64,000 nucleotides of DNA from the NCBI GenBank assembly GCA_030066085.1, contig JASJCI010000024.1:1-64000 (forward strand), in the 5' to 3' direction. The notes beneath the pieces are model-generated. The model did no database searches. It saw only the letters and a program-made list of their open reading frames with translations, and was not told where the DNA came from. The DNA comes from Gammaproteobacteria bacterium. Its GTDB lineage: Bacteria; Pseudomonadota; Gammaproteobacteria; GCA-001735895. A program made the translations under genes and the position numbers. Shown here piece after piece: positions 1 to 8,050 of the stretch. Within the stretch, counting starts at the first letter, position 1. Each line of letters opens with the position of its first letter.

Positions 1-1
1 G

Positions 2-24
2 ACCCCGCGGTCAAGCCGCGGGGT
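2..24. terminator. GC-rich hairpin, terminator or dispersed repeat
   Basis: A perfect 9-bp stem (ACCCCGCGG with CCGCGGGGT) closes a 5-nt loop (tcaag). It lies downstream of the minus-strand oxygenase gene that ends at 112. There is no T-run typical of an intrinsic terminator, although an A-rich run occurs at about 46-52. The form is also that of short dispersed palindromes seen in intergenic regions of many proteobacteria. Only one copy is seen here. Confidence 0.5.
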
Positions 25-111
25 GACAGGTGTTAACAGTGCTGTAAAAAATTATTCCGGACAGCAGTGCGCTTGCGCGGGGATGACGGCCGGAACTCGA
101 GCAAGAACTAG

Positions 112-906
112 TTACAGCTCGAACAGTACGTCACTGCGAATGATGTACTTGCTGCCTTGCGTAATCCGCGTGGATGCGTGCACACAGTGCTGCGGGTGGC
201 TGCCGTGCGGAAAGCACAGCGCGCCACCGAGCGGGGTGCGCACCTCGACGGCCGTCACCGCTTCGCCGAATCGCGCCGGGCGCGAAGGATCTGTTGCGCT
301 GACCTGGAACTGCGTCGCGCCGCCGTCGTAGCCGTCACTCAGAAACAGCAAAATGGTCAGCTGGCTGTAGCGATCGGGGTAGGCGTTGGCCACCAGTTCG
401 CCGTCGACAATTCGTGAACCCGGCCACGCGCCGTCGGTGTGCGGGCCGAAATAGTCGCCGACCTGGTAACGATAGAAGCGAAAGCGCGCGTTGATGCCGA
501 GAGCCGGTCGCCCGGCAATCGGATCGACCTGGTCCGCGCAGCGTCGCCAGATGCGCGCGCAGGTTTGATCGTCGGCGATCCAGGTAAAGCTGTCGTTGTG
601 GCGAATGTCGCGACCGAGCGACACCGCGGCATCGCCGAGGTAGCCGCAGGTTTCACCGAGCTCGACCAGCAACCGGCATTCTTCGGCAGCTAGCACGCCA
701 AACAGCTGGAACGCGCCCGGTACGCCGGCGACATCGCTGCGGGTCACCACGCCCGGCGCGCTGTCGGCCAGTGCCGCCGGGTTATCCGCGCGGCAGGCCC
801 AGGTCGGGATTTCTGGGTGCTCCGCGCCCGGTTCGCGCGCGATGACGTAAAAGTCCCGGGGAGTGAGATCGGTCATCGCGGCATCATACACCTTCGCGCG
901 CGTCAT
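112..906 (-). CDS. 2OG-Fe(II) oxygenase, prolyl 4-hydroxylase-like
   Basis: A 264-residue protein with the double-stranded beta-helix core of 2-oxoglutarate/Fe(II) oxygenases. The iron-binding HxD is visible in FGPHTDGAW, and the distal His lies in the segment HCVHAS. A basic residue in GSKYIIRSDV fits 2-oxoglutarate binding. The arrangement resembles the prolyl 4-hydroxylase alpha-subunit family, whose bacterial members hydroxylate proteins or free amino acids. The substrate cannot be told from sequence. An internal ATG at 876 is an alternative start 10 codons in; neither start has a convincing Shine-Dalgarno. It is read away from the GMC oxidoreductase with a 50-nt gap, so the two may be cotranscribed. 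Confidence 0.8.
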   Translation of the reverse strand: MTRAKVYDAAMTDLTPRDFYVIAREPGAEHPEIPTWACRADNPAALADSAPGVVTRSDVAGVPGAFQLFGVLAAEECRLLVELGETCGYLGDAAVSLGRDIRHNDSFTWIADDQTCARIWRRCADQVDPIAGRPALGINARFRFYRYQVGDYFGPHTDGAWPGSRIVDGELVANAYPDRYSQLTILLFLSDGYDGGATQFQVSATDPSRPARFGEAVTAVEVRTPLGGALCFPHGSHPQHCVHASTRITQGSKYIIRSDVLFEL

Positions 907-956
907 GGCCGCTCGCTCGACCGACGTATCCCGAGCGAAGGCCCGCGCGGCTGACT

Positions 957-2450
957 TTATTCGCCTGCCGCGATGATCTCGGCGGCGCGCTCGGCCACCA
1001 GCATGACGGTGTTGTTGATATTGACCGTGACCATGCTCGGAAACACCGACGCATCGGCGATACGCAGGCCGGCGATGCCGCGTACCCGCAGGTCGGGGGT
1101 CACCACCGCGAGCGGATCGTCATGCTTGCCGATGCGGCAGGTGCCGCTCGGGTGGTAAACGGTCTCGCAGGTGTCGCGCAGGTAATCGGCCAGATCGGCG
1201 TCGCTGTCGGCTTGCGGACCCGGCAGGATTTCGCGCGCGATGTACCGCGCCAGGCAGGGAACGGCCGCGAGCCGGCGCGCGAAACGCAGCCCCGCGACCA
1301 GGATGCGCAGGTCGTAATCCTCGGGGTCGGAAAAATAGTTCAGGTCGATGTTGGGCGCGTCGTGGATCGAATTGCCCGTGAGGCTCAATCGTCCCCGGCT
1401 TTGCGGCCGCGCGACGTTGGGTGAAATCTTGAGCCCGTGCTCGACGCCGCCGAAATGGTCGACCCCGCTGTACTTGTCGCGCAGCGTCGGGATGAAGTGA
1501 TACAGCACGTCGGGTGCCGGCGCGTCGGGGTCGACCCGGATCGTCGCCACCGCCTCGCAGGGCGTCCGCTCCCAGGCCGGCGGCGGGGCCAACATTTCAC
1601 AGGCGATGTTGCCGGCCACGTGGTCGAGCAGGTTCTGGCCGACGCCCGGCAGATCGAGTACCGGCGGGATGCCGGCCCCTTGCAGTTCTTCACCCGGGCC
1701 GATACCCGACAGCATCAGCAACTGCGGCGTGTTGATCGCGCCCGCGCACAAAATGACTTCGCGGCGCGCCGTGATCCGGCCCTGATCGGTGTCGACACCG
1801 GCCACGCGTCCCTCGGTGATGAGGAGCGCGTTGGCGAGCGTCCCTGTCAATACCTGCAGGTTTGCGGGCAGGCGGTCGAGCGGGTGCAGGTAAGCGATCG
1901 AGGCGGATTGCCGCAGCGGTCCGTCGGCGTTCAGCGGGAACCAGCCGACACCGCTGGAGATCGTTTCGCGGTAGTTGATTTCCGCCAGGCCGCAGGCGAT
2001 GCCGGCATCGATGAACGCGCGCCCGATCGCGTTGCCGGCCGGCGCAGCCTCGATATTGACCCGTTGCTCGAGACGACGCTGCGCGGACGCCAGCGCGGCC
2101 GCGTCCCAGCCGCTGGCACCCAGCATCACCCAGGCGTCGAAGTCCGACGCTGGCGGCAGCAGGAACGCGCAGTCGTTGTGATTGCCGCAGCCGCCCAGCA
2201 TGCGCGCGCGATCGTAACGCATGGCATGGCGGGATGCGGCGGTCGCTCGCGCGAGGTAGCCCCAGTCGTAACTGTCGTCCTGTTCATCGAGCCGCGCCAG
2301 TTCGGTCGCGACCGGATCACCCTCGTCGGACGGACCGGCCTCGAGCAGCAGCACCCGGTCGCTACCGGCCTCGGCGAGCCGGCGTGCGAGGATACAGCCG
2401 GCAGAACCTCCACCGATGATCAGGTAGTCGCAGGCGCGTGGAATTTCCAC
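957..2450 (-). CDS. GMC-family FAD oxidoreductase (choline dehydrogenase-like)
   Basis: A 497-residue glucose-methanol-choline oxidoreductase. The N-terminal FAD Rossmann motif is DYLIIGGGSAGCILA, followed by the GMC signature region around LGGCGNHND. The C-terminal half carries the active-site His in VYHPSGTCRIG and the family motif TVNINNTVMLVAE. It should oxidise an alcohol to an aldehyde with FAD. Choline is one option, but the family is broad and no betaine aldehyde dehydrogenase is adjacent. Translation appears to begin at GTG (2450). It is divergent from the racemase-superfamily gene at 2520 with a 69-nt shared upstream region. Confidence 0.88.
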   Translation of the reverse strand: MEIPRACDYLIIGGGSAGCILARRLAEAGSDRVLLLEAGPSDEGDPVATELARLDEQDDSYDWGYLARATAASRHAMRYDRARMLGGCGNHNDCAFLLPPASDFDAWVMLGASGWDAAALASAQRRLEQRVNIEAAPAGNAIGRAFIDAGIACGLAEINYRETISSGVGWFPLNADGPLRQSASIAYLHPLDRLPANLQVLTGTLANALLITEGRVAGVDTDQGRITARREVILCAGAINTPQLLMLSGIGPGEELQGAGIPPVLDLPGVGQNLLDHVAGNIACEMLAPPPAWERTPCEAVATIRVDPDAPAPDVLYHFIPTLRDKYSGVDHFGGVEHGLKISPNVARPQSRGRLSLTGNSIHDAPNIDLNYFSDPEDYDLRILVAGLRFARRLAAVPCLARYIAREILPGPQADSDADLADYLRDTCETVYHPSGTCRIGKHDDPLAVVTPDLRVRGIAGLRIADASVFPSMVTVNINNTVMLVAERAAEIIAAGE

Positions 2451-2519
2451 CCGGCGTTTCCGGTCATGGCGGAAGAAATCATGCTAGAGTTGGGTCCGGT
2501 CGTGATCCAGGAAATCATT

Positions 2520-3326
2520 ATGAGTCAGCCTGCCGGTAAAGCAATCGAAACCTCGAAACTGATCGAACACATTCCCTGCGAGCTCGACGATGGCTTTGCC
2601 GCGCGCGCGGCGATCGGCCTGATCGTGCTCGCGACCGACTACACCATCGAGCGCGAGTGGAGCCAGGCCTTTGGTGCGGTCGACGGGGTTGCGCTTTACC
2701 AGACCCGGATCCATAACGAAGACCGGATTACCCCCGAGAGCCTGCGCGCGATGGCGCCGCGGATTGCCGACAGCACCCGCTTGATCACGCCCGACACGCC
2801 GCTCGACGTGGTGGCCTACGGCTGTACCTCGGCGTCGATGGCAATCGGCGAAGACGGCGTATTCGACGCGATTCACGAGGTCCGTCCCGGAGTTGCCTGC
2901 ACCACGCCGATTACCGCGGCCTTTGCCGCCTTCGGTGCTTTCGGCGCTCGCCGCATCGGCGTGCTCACGCCGTACCCGGCCGACGTCAATCGTATCGTCG
3001 GCGACTACATTACCGCGCGCGGTTTCGACGTGCCCGTGTTCGGTTCGTTCAATCTCGAGCGGGATACGCTGGTGGCGCGGATTACCCCGGCGTCGGTAGC
3101 CGGCGCGGTGCGCGAACTGCTGCGCCATGCGGACGTGGACGCGGTGTTCGTCTCCTGCACCTCGGTGCGCCTGCTTGCGCACTGCGCCGAGCTCGAACGC
3201 GAACTCGGAATACCGCTGACGTCGTCCAACCACGCCATGGCCTGGCACGCCCTGCGACTGGCCGGCATCGAGGACGATCTGGGTCGTTTCGGCAGCCTGT
3301 TTTCGAAATCCCTGCCGGCGACATGA
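2520..3326 (+). CDS. Asp/Glu racemase superfamily enzyme (maleate isomerase/arylmalonate decarboxylase-like)
   Basis: A 268-residue protein of the Asp/Glu/hydantoin racemase superfamily. The two expected cysteines are visible, one in AYGCTSAS (residues ~105-110) and one in VSCTSVR (~205-211), at the symmetric positions of the two half-domains. Maleate cis-trans isomerases, arylmalonate decarboxylases and ectoine-cluster EutA proteins belong here, and the sequence does not distinguish them. The open frame runs far upstream, but that part is antisense to the GMC gene. The ATG at 2520 gives a normal-length protein. Its stop overlaps the ATG of the next gene by 4 nt (ATGA). Confidence 0.8.
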   Translation: MSQPAGKAIETSKLIEHIPCELDDGFAARAAIGLIVLATDYTIEREWSQAFGAVDGVALYQTRIHNEDRITPESLRAMAPRIADSTRLITPDTPLDVVAYGCTSASMAIGEDGVFDAIHEVRPGVACTTPITAAFAAFGAFGARRIGVLTPYPADVNRIVGDYITARGFDVPVFGSFNLERDTLVARITPASVAGAVRELLRHADVDAVFVSCTSVRLLAHCAELERELGIPLTSSNHAMAWHALRLAGIEDDLGRFGSLFSKSLPAT

Positions 3327-4189
3327 ATTTGCCCCGTACCCTGGCGGCCATGCTGTCGCTCGCGATTCCGCTGACGCTCAATGCCGCCGGGGTAGAACTC
3401 GAATATCTCGGCGAAAGCGAGGTCGACCTGGAAAATCCGCACGACCTCAAGCTGTCGCCGGACGGTCGCTACCTGATGGTTGCCGATGTTGGTAACGATC
3501 GCATCGTGATCCTCGATCCCGAAACGCTCGCATGGGTCGGGAGTTTCGGCGCCGATCACCAGGACGGTACCCACGATATCGATTTTGATGCCGCCGGGCG
3601 GGCCTACGTCGCCGATACCCACAACAGTCGCGTGACCGTATACGAACTGGACGGCGTCGAGGCGCGATTGGTCAGGCAGCTCGACCAAGACATTCGGGGT
3701 CCCGAAGGCGTGCTGGCGCACCCCAACGGCGATCTGTTCGTGGCCGGGGCCTGGTCGGGAAACCTGGTCGTGTACCGCAACGGACAGGTCGTTGCCGAAC
3801 TAAGCGGCCTGTCGTCGCCGCACGATGTCGAACTGGCTGCCAACCGGTCCGACGTGTGGCTTGCCGACGCCGGCAACAGCCGCCTGCTGCGCCTGACCCC
3901 GTCGCTGGAAGTGCGCGAGGAACTCGAGCGGGCTGCCTACGATTTCAACGGCGTGCGCTACCTGGACCTGACCGCCGAGGGCATGATCGTCGCGGCCGAC
4001 AAGAACAACCATGTCGTCAAGTTCATCGCTGCCGACCGCCGCCTTGTGCACGTGCTGGGTGACGGTGCGCCGGGCAAGGGCAAGTATCGTCTCAGAACGC
4101 CCGAGGGCGTCGAGATTCGGGACCGGATTTTGTGGATTTCGGATTCGGGAAACGACCGCGTGATCCGCTATCGTTTAGGGGGCAGCTAG
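3323..4189 (+). CDS. Secreted NHL-repeat beta-propeller protein
   Basis: A 288-residue protein with a signal peptide (residues 1-21, ending LTLNAAG) followed by repeated NHL-type units. Examples are GRYLMVADVGNDRIVILD, GRAYVADTHNSRVTVYE and ILWISDSGNDRVIRY. These build a six-bladed propeller in the periplasm or outside the cell. Such proteins bind ligands or, in some branches, act as lyases or lactonases, but no catalytic motif is evident. The 4-nt overlap with the upstream racemase-superfamily gene argues for coupled translation and a shared role. Confidence 0.8.
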   Translation: MNLPRTLAAMLSLAIPLTLNAAGVELEYLGESEVDLENPHDLKLSPDGRYLMVADVGNDRIVILDPETLAWVGSFGADHQDGTHDIDFDAAGRAYVADTHNSRVTVYELDGVEARLVRQLDQDIRGPEGVLAHPNGDLFVAGAWSGNLVVYRNGQVVAELSGLSSPHDVELAANRSDVWLADAGNSRLLRLTPSLEVREELERAAYDFNGVRYLDLTAEGMIVAADKNNHVVKFIAADRRLVHVLGDGAPGKGKYRLRTPEGVEIRDRILWISDSGNDRVIRYRLGGS

Positions 4190-4193
4190 TTGT

Positions 4194-4215
4194 TCCGGGG
4201 CCGGTCAACCCCGGA
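4194..4215. terminator. Hairpin after the NHL gene
   Basis: A 7-bp perfect stem (TCCGGGG/CCCCGGA) with an 8-nt loop starts 5 nt after the NHL stop codon. There is no long T-run. It probably ends the racemase-NHL transcript and may also serve the minus-strand small gene that ends at 4269. Confidence 0.5.
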
Positions 4216-4268
4216 TTCTGGCGGTTCGTTCGAGTCGCCCTTGCGCGGGCGCTCTGCAGTGACTTGCG

Positions 4269-4394
4269 TCAGGCGAAGATCTGCACCAGCAGGCCGGCAA
4301 CGCCGATCATTACGGCCGCTTCGATGGCAAACATCTTGAACGGGATTTGCGGAGATTCCTTCAATAGCTCGATTTTAGCTTCCAGATAGTTCAT
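4269..4394 (-). CDS. 41-residue single-pass membrane protein
   Basis: A small gene of 42 codons including stop. The protein begins MNYLEAKIELL and is hydrophilic and charged up to about residue 20. A hydrophobic segment then runs to the C terminus (AAVMIGVAGLLVQIFA). It would be a small N-in membrane peptide. A good Shine-Dalgarno (AAAGGA) lies 3-8 nt before the ATG. I do not recognise the family. It is divergent from the ribbon-helix-helix gene at 4555, with the AT-rich region between them. Codon usage looks normal, but the frame is short, so confidence is moderate. Confidence 0.5.
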   Translation of the reverse strand: MNYLEAKIELLKESPQIPFKMFAIEAAVMIGVAGLLVQIFA

Positions 4395-4450
4395 AGTCCT
4401 TTAACTCGCTTTCGAAAATACTGGCCTTCGCGGCTCGTGTATGCAAAATG

Positions 4451-4519
4451 TGTATACATTGTAGCTCGTTGTATAGTATTCGCAAGCTTTTTATGTAAAA
4501 TAGTACAGAACTTACTGTA
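4451..4519. promoter_or_regulatory. AT-rich intergenic region with palindromes, candidate operator of the RHH gene
   Basis: The 160 nt between the two small genes are strikingly AT-rich against the GC-rich background. They hold an 8-bp palindrome TGTATACA (4451-4458). Closer to the RHH start lies an inverted repeat TACAG-N6-CTGTA (4504-4519), 36-51 nt before its ATG. Ribbon-helix-helix proteins commonly repress their own promoter through such sites. Binding is inferred only. Confidence 0.4.
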
Positions 4520-4554
4520 TTTTCTGCATTTTTTATCGAGAATCAGTTACAAGA

Positions 4555-4719
4555 ATGGCCAAGGAAAAAATCATCAACATTCGCGTCGAGGCGGAGCTCA
4601 AGAAGCAGGCCAAGAAACTGGCGGAAAACGATGGCCGCAGCCTGTCGAACTGGATTCTCCGTCTCATCAAGTACGAAATCGAAAAATCCGGCGGCAATCC
4701 CGGCAAGAAAAGCGATTAA
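4555..4719 (+). CDS. Small ribbon-helix-helix DNA-binding protein
   Basis: A 54-residue protein. The segment INIRVEAELKKQAKKLAEN followed by GRSLSNWILRLI fits the Arc/MetJ-type fold: one short beta strand (residues 6-12) and two helices, with the conserved S-L-S-N-W turn. These proteins dimerise and bind DNA through the paired strand. Some are antitoxins, but no toxin-like frame follows, so a stand-alone regulator is more likely. The lysine-rich tail is disordered. The upstream 150 nt are AT-rich and contain inverted repeats. The gene is close in size to MetJ/Arc-type proteins and cannot be placed in a named subfamily. Confidence 0.7.
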   Translation: MAKEKIINIRVEAELKKQAKKLAENDGRSLSNWILRLIKYEIEKSGGNPGKKSD

Positions 4720-4975
4720 GTCGGCAAGTTGACGCCGTTCGCGCGCCAGCCGAGCCGTTGTCGACGCCAGATCGATGCTTTTATCCCGTTGTAGCCCGCG
4801 ACGACCTTATTCAAGTTGTTGATATTGCGGCCGTTATTTTATTAACGGCGCCAAGTTCCAATTTACGGAAGTCCAAAACACGAACTGGCGCGTTATTTGC
4901 TATAAGTTACCTATTACAAGTTAGTAATCCAATGTTAACCGGCAGGGCATCACCCGTAGCGATATGAGGTGACGC
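4720..4975. other. Intergenic region upstream of the HtrA-like gene
   Basis: 256 nt with no gene that I can support. The second half is AT-rich. An imperfect inverted repeat (GCGCCAAGTTC near 4848, GAACTGGCGC at 4882) is followed by an AT-rich stretch to 4935 with a weak promoter candidate (TTGCTA at 4897, TAGTAA near 4922). It probably holds the HtrA-like promoter. Confidence 0.35.
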
Positions 4976-6511
4976 ATGAACAGGAAGCAAACACTAGTCT
5001 GGCGCTTGGCCGTGCTGGCGCTGATCGTCGGCCTGCTGCCACTCGGTTACCACCAGATCGATCAGCGTGATCGGGTCGATGTCGACGGTATGCTCGACGT
5101 ATCGGTCTCGATTCGCACGACCTCGCACGTTACCGTCGATCGCTTCGGCGATTCGGTATGGGAAATCAACAACGGCTCCGGTTTCGTCGTCTCCAGTCGC
5201 GACTGCGAAATCTGGACCAACCATCATGTCGTCGCCGACGCCGCGCTGATCGAGGTCTATCCGCGCGGCTGGGATCGTACCGCCGGTATTACCGCGCGCG
5301 TAGTCAACTCGACGCCACGCTCCGACCTGGCAATCCTGCGGCTCGACGAGTGCCCGTTGTTGCCGCAGGCGAGGCTCGGCGATTCCTCGCTGGTCAGAAC
5401 CGGTGATGAAACCTTTGCCGTCGGTAACCCGATGGGCCGTAACCCCGACTCGGTCAGCCGCGGCATTATCTCCCACACCCAGCGGTTTCGTGATACCAAT
5501 ATTCCTTACCTGCAGACCGATGCCGCGATCAACCCGGGCAATTCGGGTGGCGCGCTGTTCGATCGCGAGGGGCGCGTCATCGGCGTCAACACGGCGATCG
5601 ATACCACGCGCAACGGCGGTGCCAATCTCGGCGTCGGTTTCGCCCTGCCGATCAACCGCGTGATGCAGGCCATAGCGCAGCTGCGCGAAGGCCCGCCGAG
5701 CTGGGGCGATGCCGGCATCGGTGAGATCGTCGCCAACCTGACCCCGGGCGAAGCCGAGGTGTTCAACGTGCCCGGCGGCAGGGCCGCACTGGTAGTTACA
5801 CGCACGCCGGACAAGGGCCCGAGCGCGGGTAAACTGCAGGCGCACGACGTGATTTACGGCATCGGCTCCGCCGACGTGGTCGATCGCGACCAGGCACTGC
5901 GCCTGATCGGCCAGCACGACGCGGGTGCATCGGTCAGGCTCGCCCTGATTCGCGACGGACGCGAACAGCAAATCGACATTACCCTCGGCGAAGGCTGGCG
6001 CGGTGCCGCCGCGCCGGCGCCGGACGACTACGAGGGATACCTCGGCCTGGGACTCGAAATGTGGGCCGACCACGACGGCGATCGCGGCAACTTCAAGCAT
6101 CCCGTGATCACCCGCGTGCACAGTCTCGGCCCCGCGCACCGGGCGCGGATATCGAGCTCGCAGAAGTCGGTGATCGTCAAGGGTCCCTACGTATTGCCGT
6201 ACCTGCTCGACGTCAAGACCATCACCGGCATCGCCTACCGCGGGCACTACCACGCGGTCGAATCCGTCGAACAGGTCGAGGATTTCGCCGCGCGCGCCTA
6301 CGAGGAGAACAAGCCCCTGTTACTCGAGATCGAGCTGTGGGCGCGCAAGAATCCGCGCGACACCGATGCCGGGCTGGTGCACGAAAGCACCGCGTTTTTC
6401 CGCGTCATGCCGGATCGCGCGCCGGTCGAGCATCCCGACCTGGACTACCCGCTGCATCTCGATGGCTACGTATCGAGTGTTTCCGGGCGCTACCAGGAGC
6501 GCCGGATCTAG
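4976..6511 (+). CDS. HtrA/DegP-like trypsin-type serine protease with PDZ domain
   Basis: A 511-residue periplasm-facing protease. An N-terminal hydrophobic segment (residues ~7-25) is a signal or membrane anchor. The catalytic triad is visible as His84 (TNHHVVA), Asp117 (SDLAILRL) and Ser190 (NPGNSGGAL). A PDZ domain follows at ~240-335. The C-terminal 170 residues (from about EGYLGLGLEMW) look like a second, divergent PDZ-like domain with an unusual tail. Family members degrade or sense misfolded envelope proteins. The closest neighbours are the small RHH gene upstream and a convergent methyltransferase gene 10 nt downstream, neither an obvious partner. Confidence 0.85.
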   Translation: MNRKQTLVWRLAVLALIVGLLPLGYHQIDQRDRVDVDGMLDVSVSIRTTSHVTVDRFGDSVWEINNGSGFVVSSRDCEIWTNHHVVADAALIEVYPRGWDRTAGITARVVNSTPRSDLAILRLDECPLLPQARLGDSSLVRTGDETFAVGNPMGRNPDSVSRGIISHTQRFRDTNIPYLQTDAAINPGNSGGALFDREGRVIGVNTAIDTTRNGGANLGVGFALPINRVMQAIAQLREGPPSWGDAGIGEIVANLTPGEAEVFNVPGGRAALVVTRTPDKGPSAGKLQAHDVIYGIGSADVVDRDQALRLIGQHDAGASVRLALIRDGREQQIDITLGEGWRGAAAPAPDDYEGYLGLGLEMWADHDGDRGNFKHPVITRVHSLGPAHRARISSSQKSVIVKGPYVLPYLLDVKTITGIAYRGHYHAVESVEQVEDFAARAYEENKPLLLEIELWARKNPRDTDAGLVHESTAFFRVMPDRAPVEHPDLDYPLHLDGYVSSVSGRYQERRI

Positions 6512-6520
6512 CCGCATCGA

Positions 6521-8050
6521 TCAATCCACCGGTGCGCCGCCTTCGGCGGTACGCCGGGCGACGAAATCGTCCAGCGCCTCGCGTATAGCCGGATCCATCG
6601 GCGGCGCCTCGAACTCGGCCAGAATCCGCTTCCAGATGCCGTTGGCGCGCTGGGTCGCGGTCAGCGACCCGTTTTCGGTCCACTGGCCGAAGTTACTCCA
6701 GTCCGATACCAGCGGCTCGTAGAAGGCGCTCTGGTAGCGTGTCATGGTGTGCTCGCAACCGAAAAAATGCCCGCCCGGGTCGACGCTGGCGATAGCATCG
6801 AAGGCGAGTTCGGGATCCGAGCTGTCGAGCGGGGTAAACATTTCGGCGAACATCTGCAGCATCTCGACGTCGAGGATGTACTTTTCCATCGATGCCGACA
6901 GGCCGCCCTCGAGCCAGCCGGCGGCGTGAATCATCAGGTTGACGCCACCGAGGATACTGCCCCAGGCTGACATCAGGAATTCATACACGGACTGCTCGTC
7001 CGGTGCATTCGACGCGGTCGCCGCCGAGCCGCGCCAGGGCAGGGCGACATGTCTTGCCAGCTGACCCGCGCCGAACGCGGCCTGCACGAACTCGGGTGTG
7101 CCGAACGCGGGCGAGCCCGATTTCATGTCGACGTTGGAGGTAAACGAACCATACATGACCGGTGCCCCCGGACGCACCAGTTGCGACAGGGTCACGCCGG
7201 CCAGTGCCTCGGCATGCTGCAGTACCAGCGCACCAGGCATGGTGACCGGCGCCATCGCGCCGGCGAGCGTGAACGGCGTGATAATCGCCATCTGTCCCGC
7301 GCGCGCGAAATCGATGATGCCCTGGCACATGGGCACGTCGAGCTGACGCGGTGAATTGGTGTTGATAACCGTGTAGCAGCAGGCAGCCGCCTCGAACTGC
7401 GCGACGTCGAGCCCGCGCGCGAGCCGGGTCATCTCGAACGCGTCCGCGACCTGCGCACTGCCGCGCGCAAAAATGAAGTGCGGCTTGTCCGACAGCGAAA
7501 CCTGGGCGTCGGTAGTAGCGTAATGGCGCAGGTGTACGGGTACGTCCTGCGGTTCGACGTTGGGTGACTGCACGTGCATCACGTCGAAGTGTTGCGACAG
7601 CCGGATGATGTTGCGCGTGTCCTCGATGGTGCCGGGTCGCTTACCGCGATCGAGGTCGGTAATGTGCGGCGCGCCGCCAACGCAGCAAAAGGCAACGTGA
7701 TCACCGCCGAGGGTGACGTCATATGCGGGTTCGGCACCGCGCAGCACAAATTCGGAGGGCGCGCTTGCCAGCGCCGCTGCCACCATGCCCGGCGCGATTC
7801 TGACCATTTGCGATGATTCGTCGACCTCGGCGCCACCCTGGCGAAAAACATCGCGCGCTTGCGCGTTCAATACCTTTATACCCAGTTCTTCGATTACGCG
7901 CAGCGCGGTCTCGTGTATGTGCTCGACGCGATCTTCGCTGAACGCGGGTTGGCGCAACAGGCCGTTACGCAGGTTGCGGTAGTCTACGTTGCGTGCCGGC
8001 GCTGTCGGCGCGCTGCCCGGCTGGCGCCGGCTGCGTCTGCGACGATTCAT
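6521..8050 (-). CDS. MttB-family (trimethylamine methyltransferase-like) methyltransferase
   Basis: A 509-residue member of the MttB superfamily, recognisable from GGVNLMIHAAGWLEGGLSAS and DPGGHFFGCEHTMTRYQ near the C terminus. Classical MttB reads an in-frame amber codon as pyrrolysine. This gene has no internal stop, so it belongs to the large non-pyrrolysine branch. Characterised members of that branch demethylate glycine betaine, proline betaine or carnitine and pass the methyl to a corrinoid protein. No corrinoid protein is encoded nearby. The ATG at 8050 overlaps the TetR stop (ATGA), giving a TetR-MttB operon and supporting this start over one 17 codons upstream. The first ~20 residues are Arg-rich. 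Confidence 0.85.
   Translation of the reverse strand: MNRRRRSRRQPGSAPTAPARNVDYRNLRNGLLRQPAFSEDRVEHIHETALRVIEELGIKVLNAQARDVFRQGGAEVDESSQMVRIAPGMVAAALASAPSEFVLRGAEPAYDVTLGGDHVAFCCVGGAPHITDLDRGKRPGTIEDTRNIIRLSQHFDVMHVQSPNVEPQDVPVHLRHYATTDAQVSLSDKPHFIFARGSAQVADAFEMTRLARGLDVAQFEAAACCYTVINTNSPRQLDVPMCQGIIDFARAGQMAIITPFTLAGAMAPVTMPGALVLQHAEALAGVTLSQLVRPGAPVMYGSFTSNVDMKSGSPAFGTPEFVQAAFGAGQLARHVALPWRGSAATASNAPDEQSVYEFLMSAWGSILGGVNLMIHAAGWLEGGLSASMEKYILDVEMLQMFAEMFTPLDSSDPELAFDAIASVDPGGHFFGCEHTMTRYQSAFYEPLVSDWSNFGQWTENGSLTATQRANGIWKRILAEFEAPPMDPAIREALDDFVARRTAEGGAPVD

Noticed and set aside
1437-2519. Long plus-strand open frame upstream of the racemase-superfamily gene (629 codons in total)
   Set aside because: The first 361 codons lie antisense to the GMC oxidoreductase and look like composition-driven sequence. 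Only the part from 2520 has family motifs.
2520-3326. EutA of ectoine degradation
   Set aside because: Same superfamily, but no eut or doe partners are seen. A general racemase/isomerase-superfamily call is safer.
4555-4719. Toxin-antitoxin system around the RHH gene
   Set aside because: No toxin-like frame follows or precedes it closely. The neighbouring small membrane gene is divergent and separated by 160 nt.
6521-8050. Pyrrolysine-containing trimethylamine methyltransferase
   Set aside because: No in-frame amber codon and no pyl genes.
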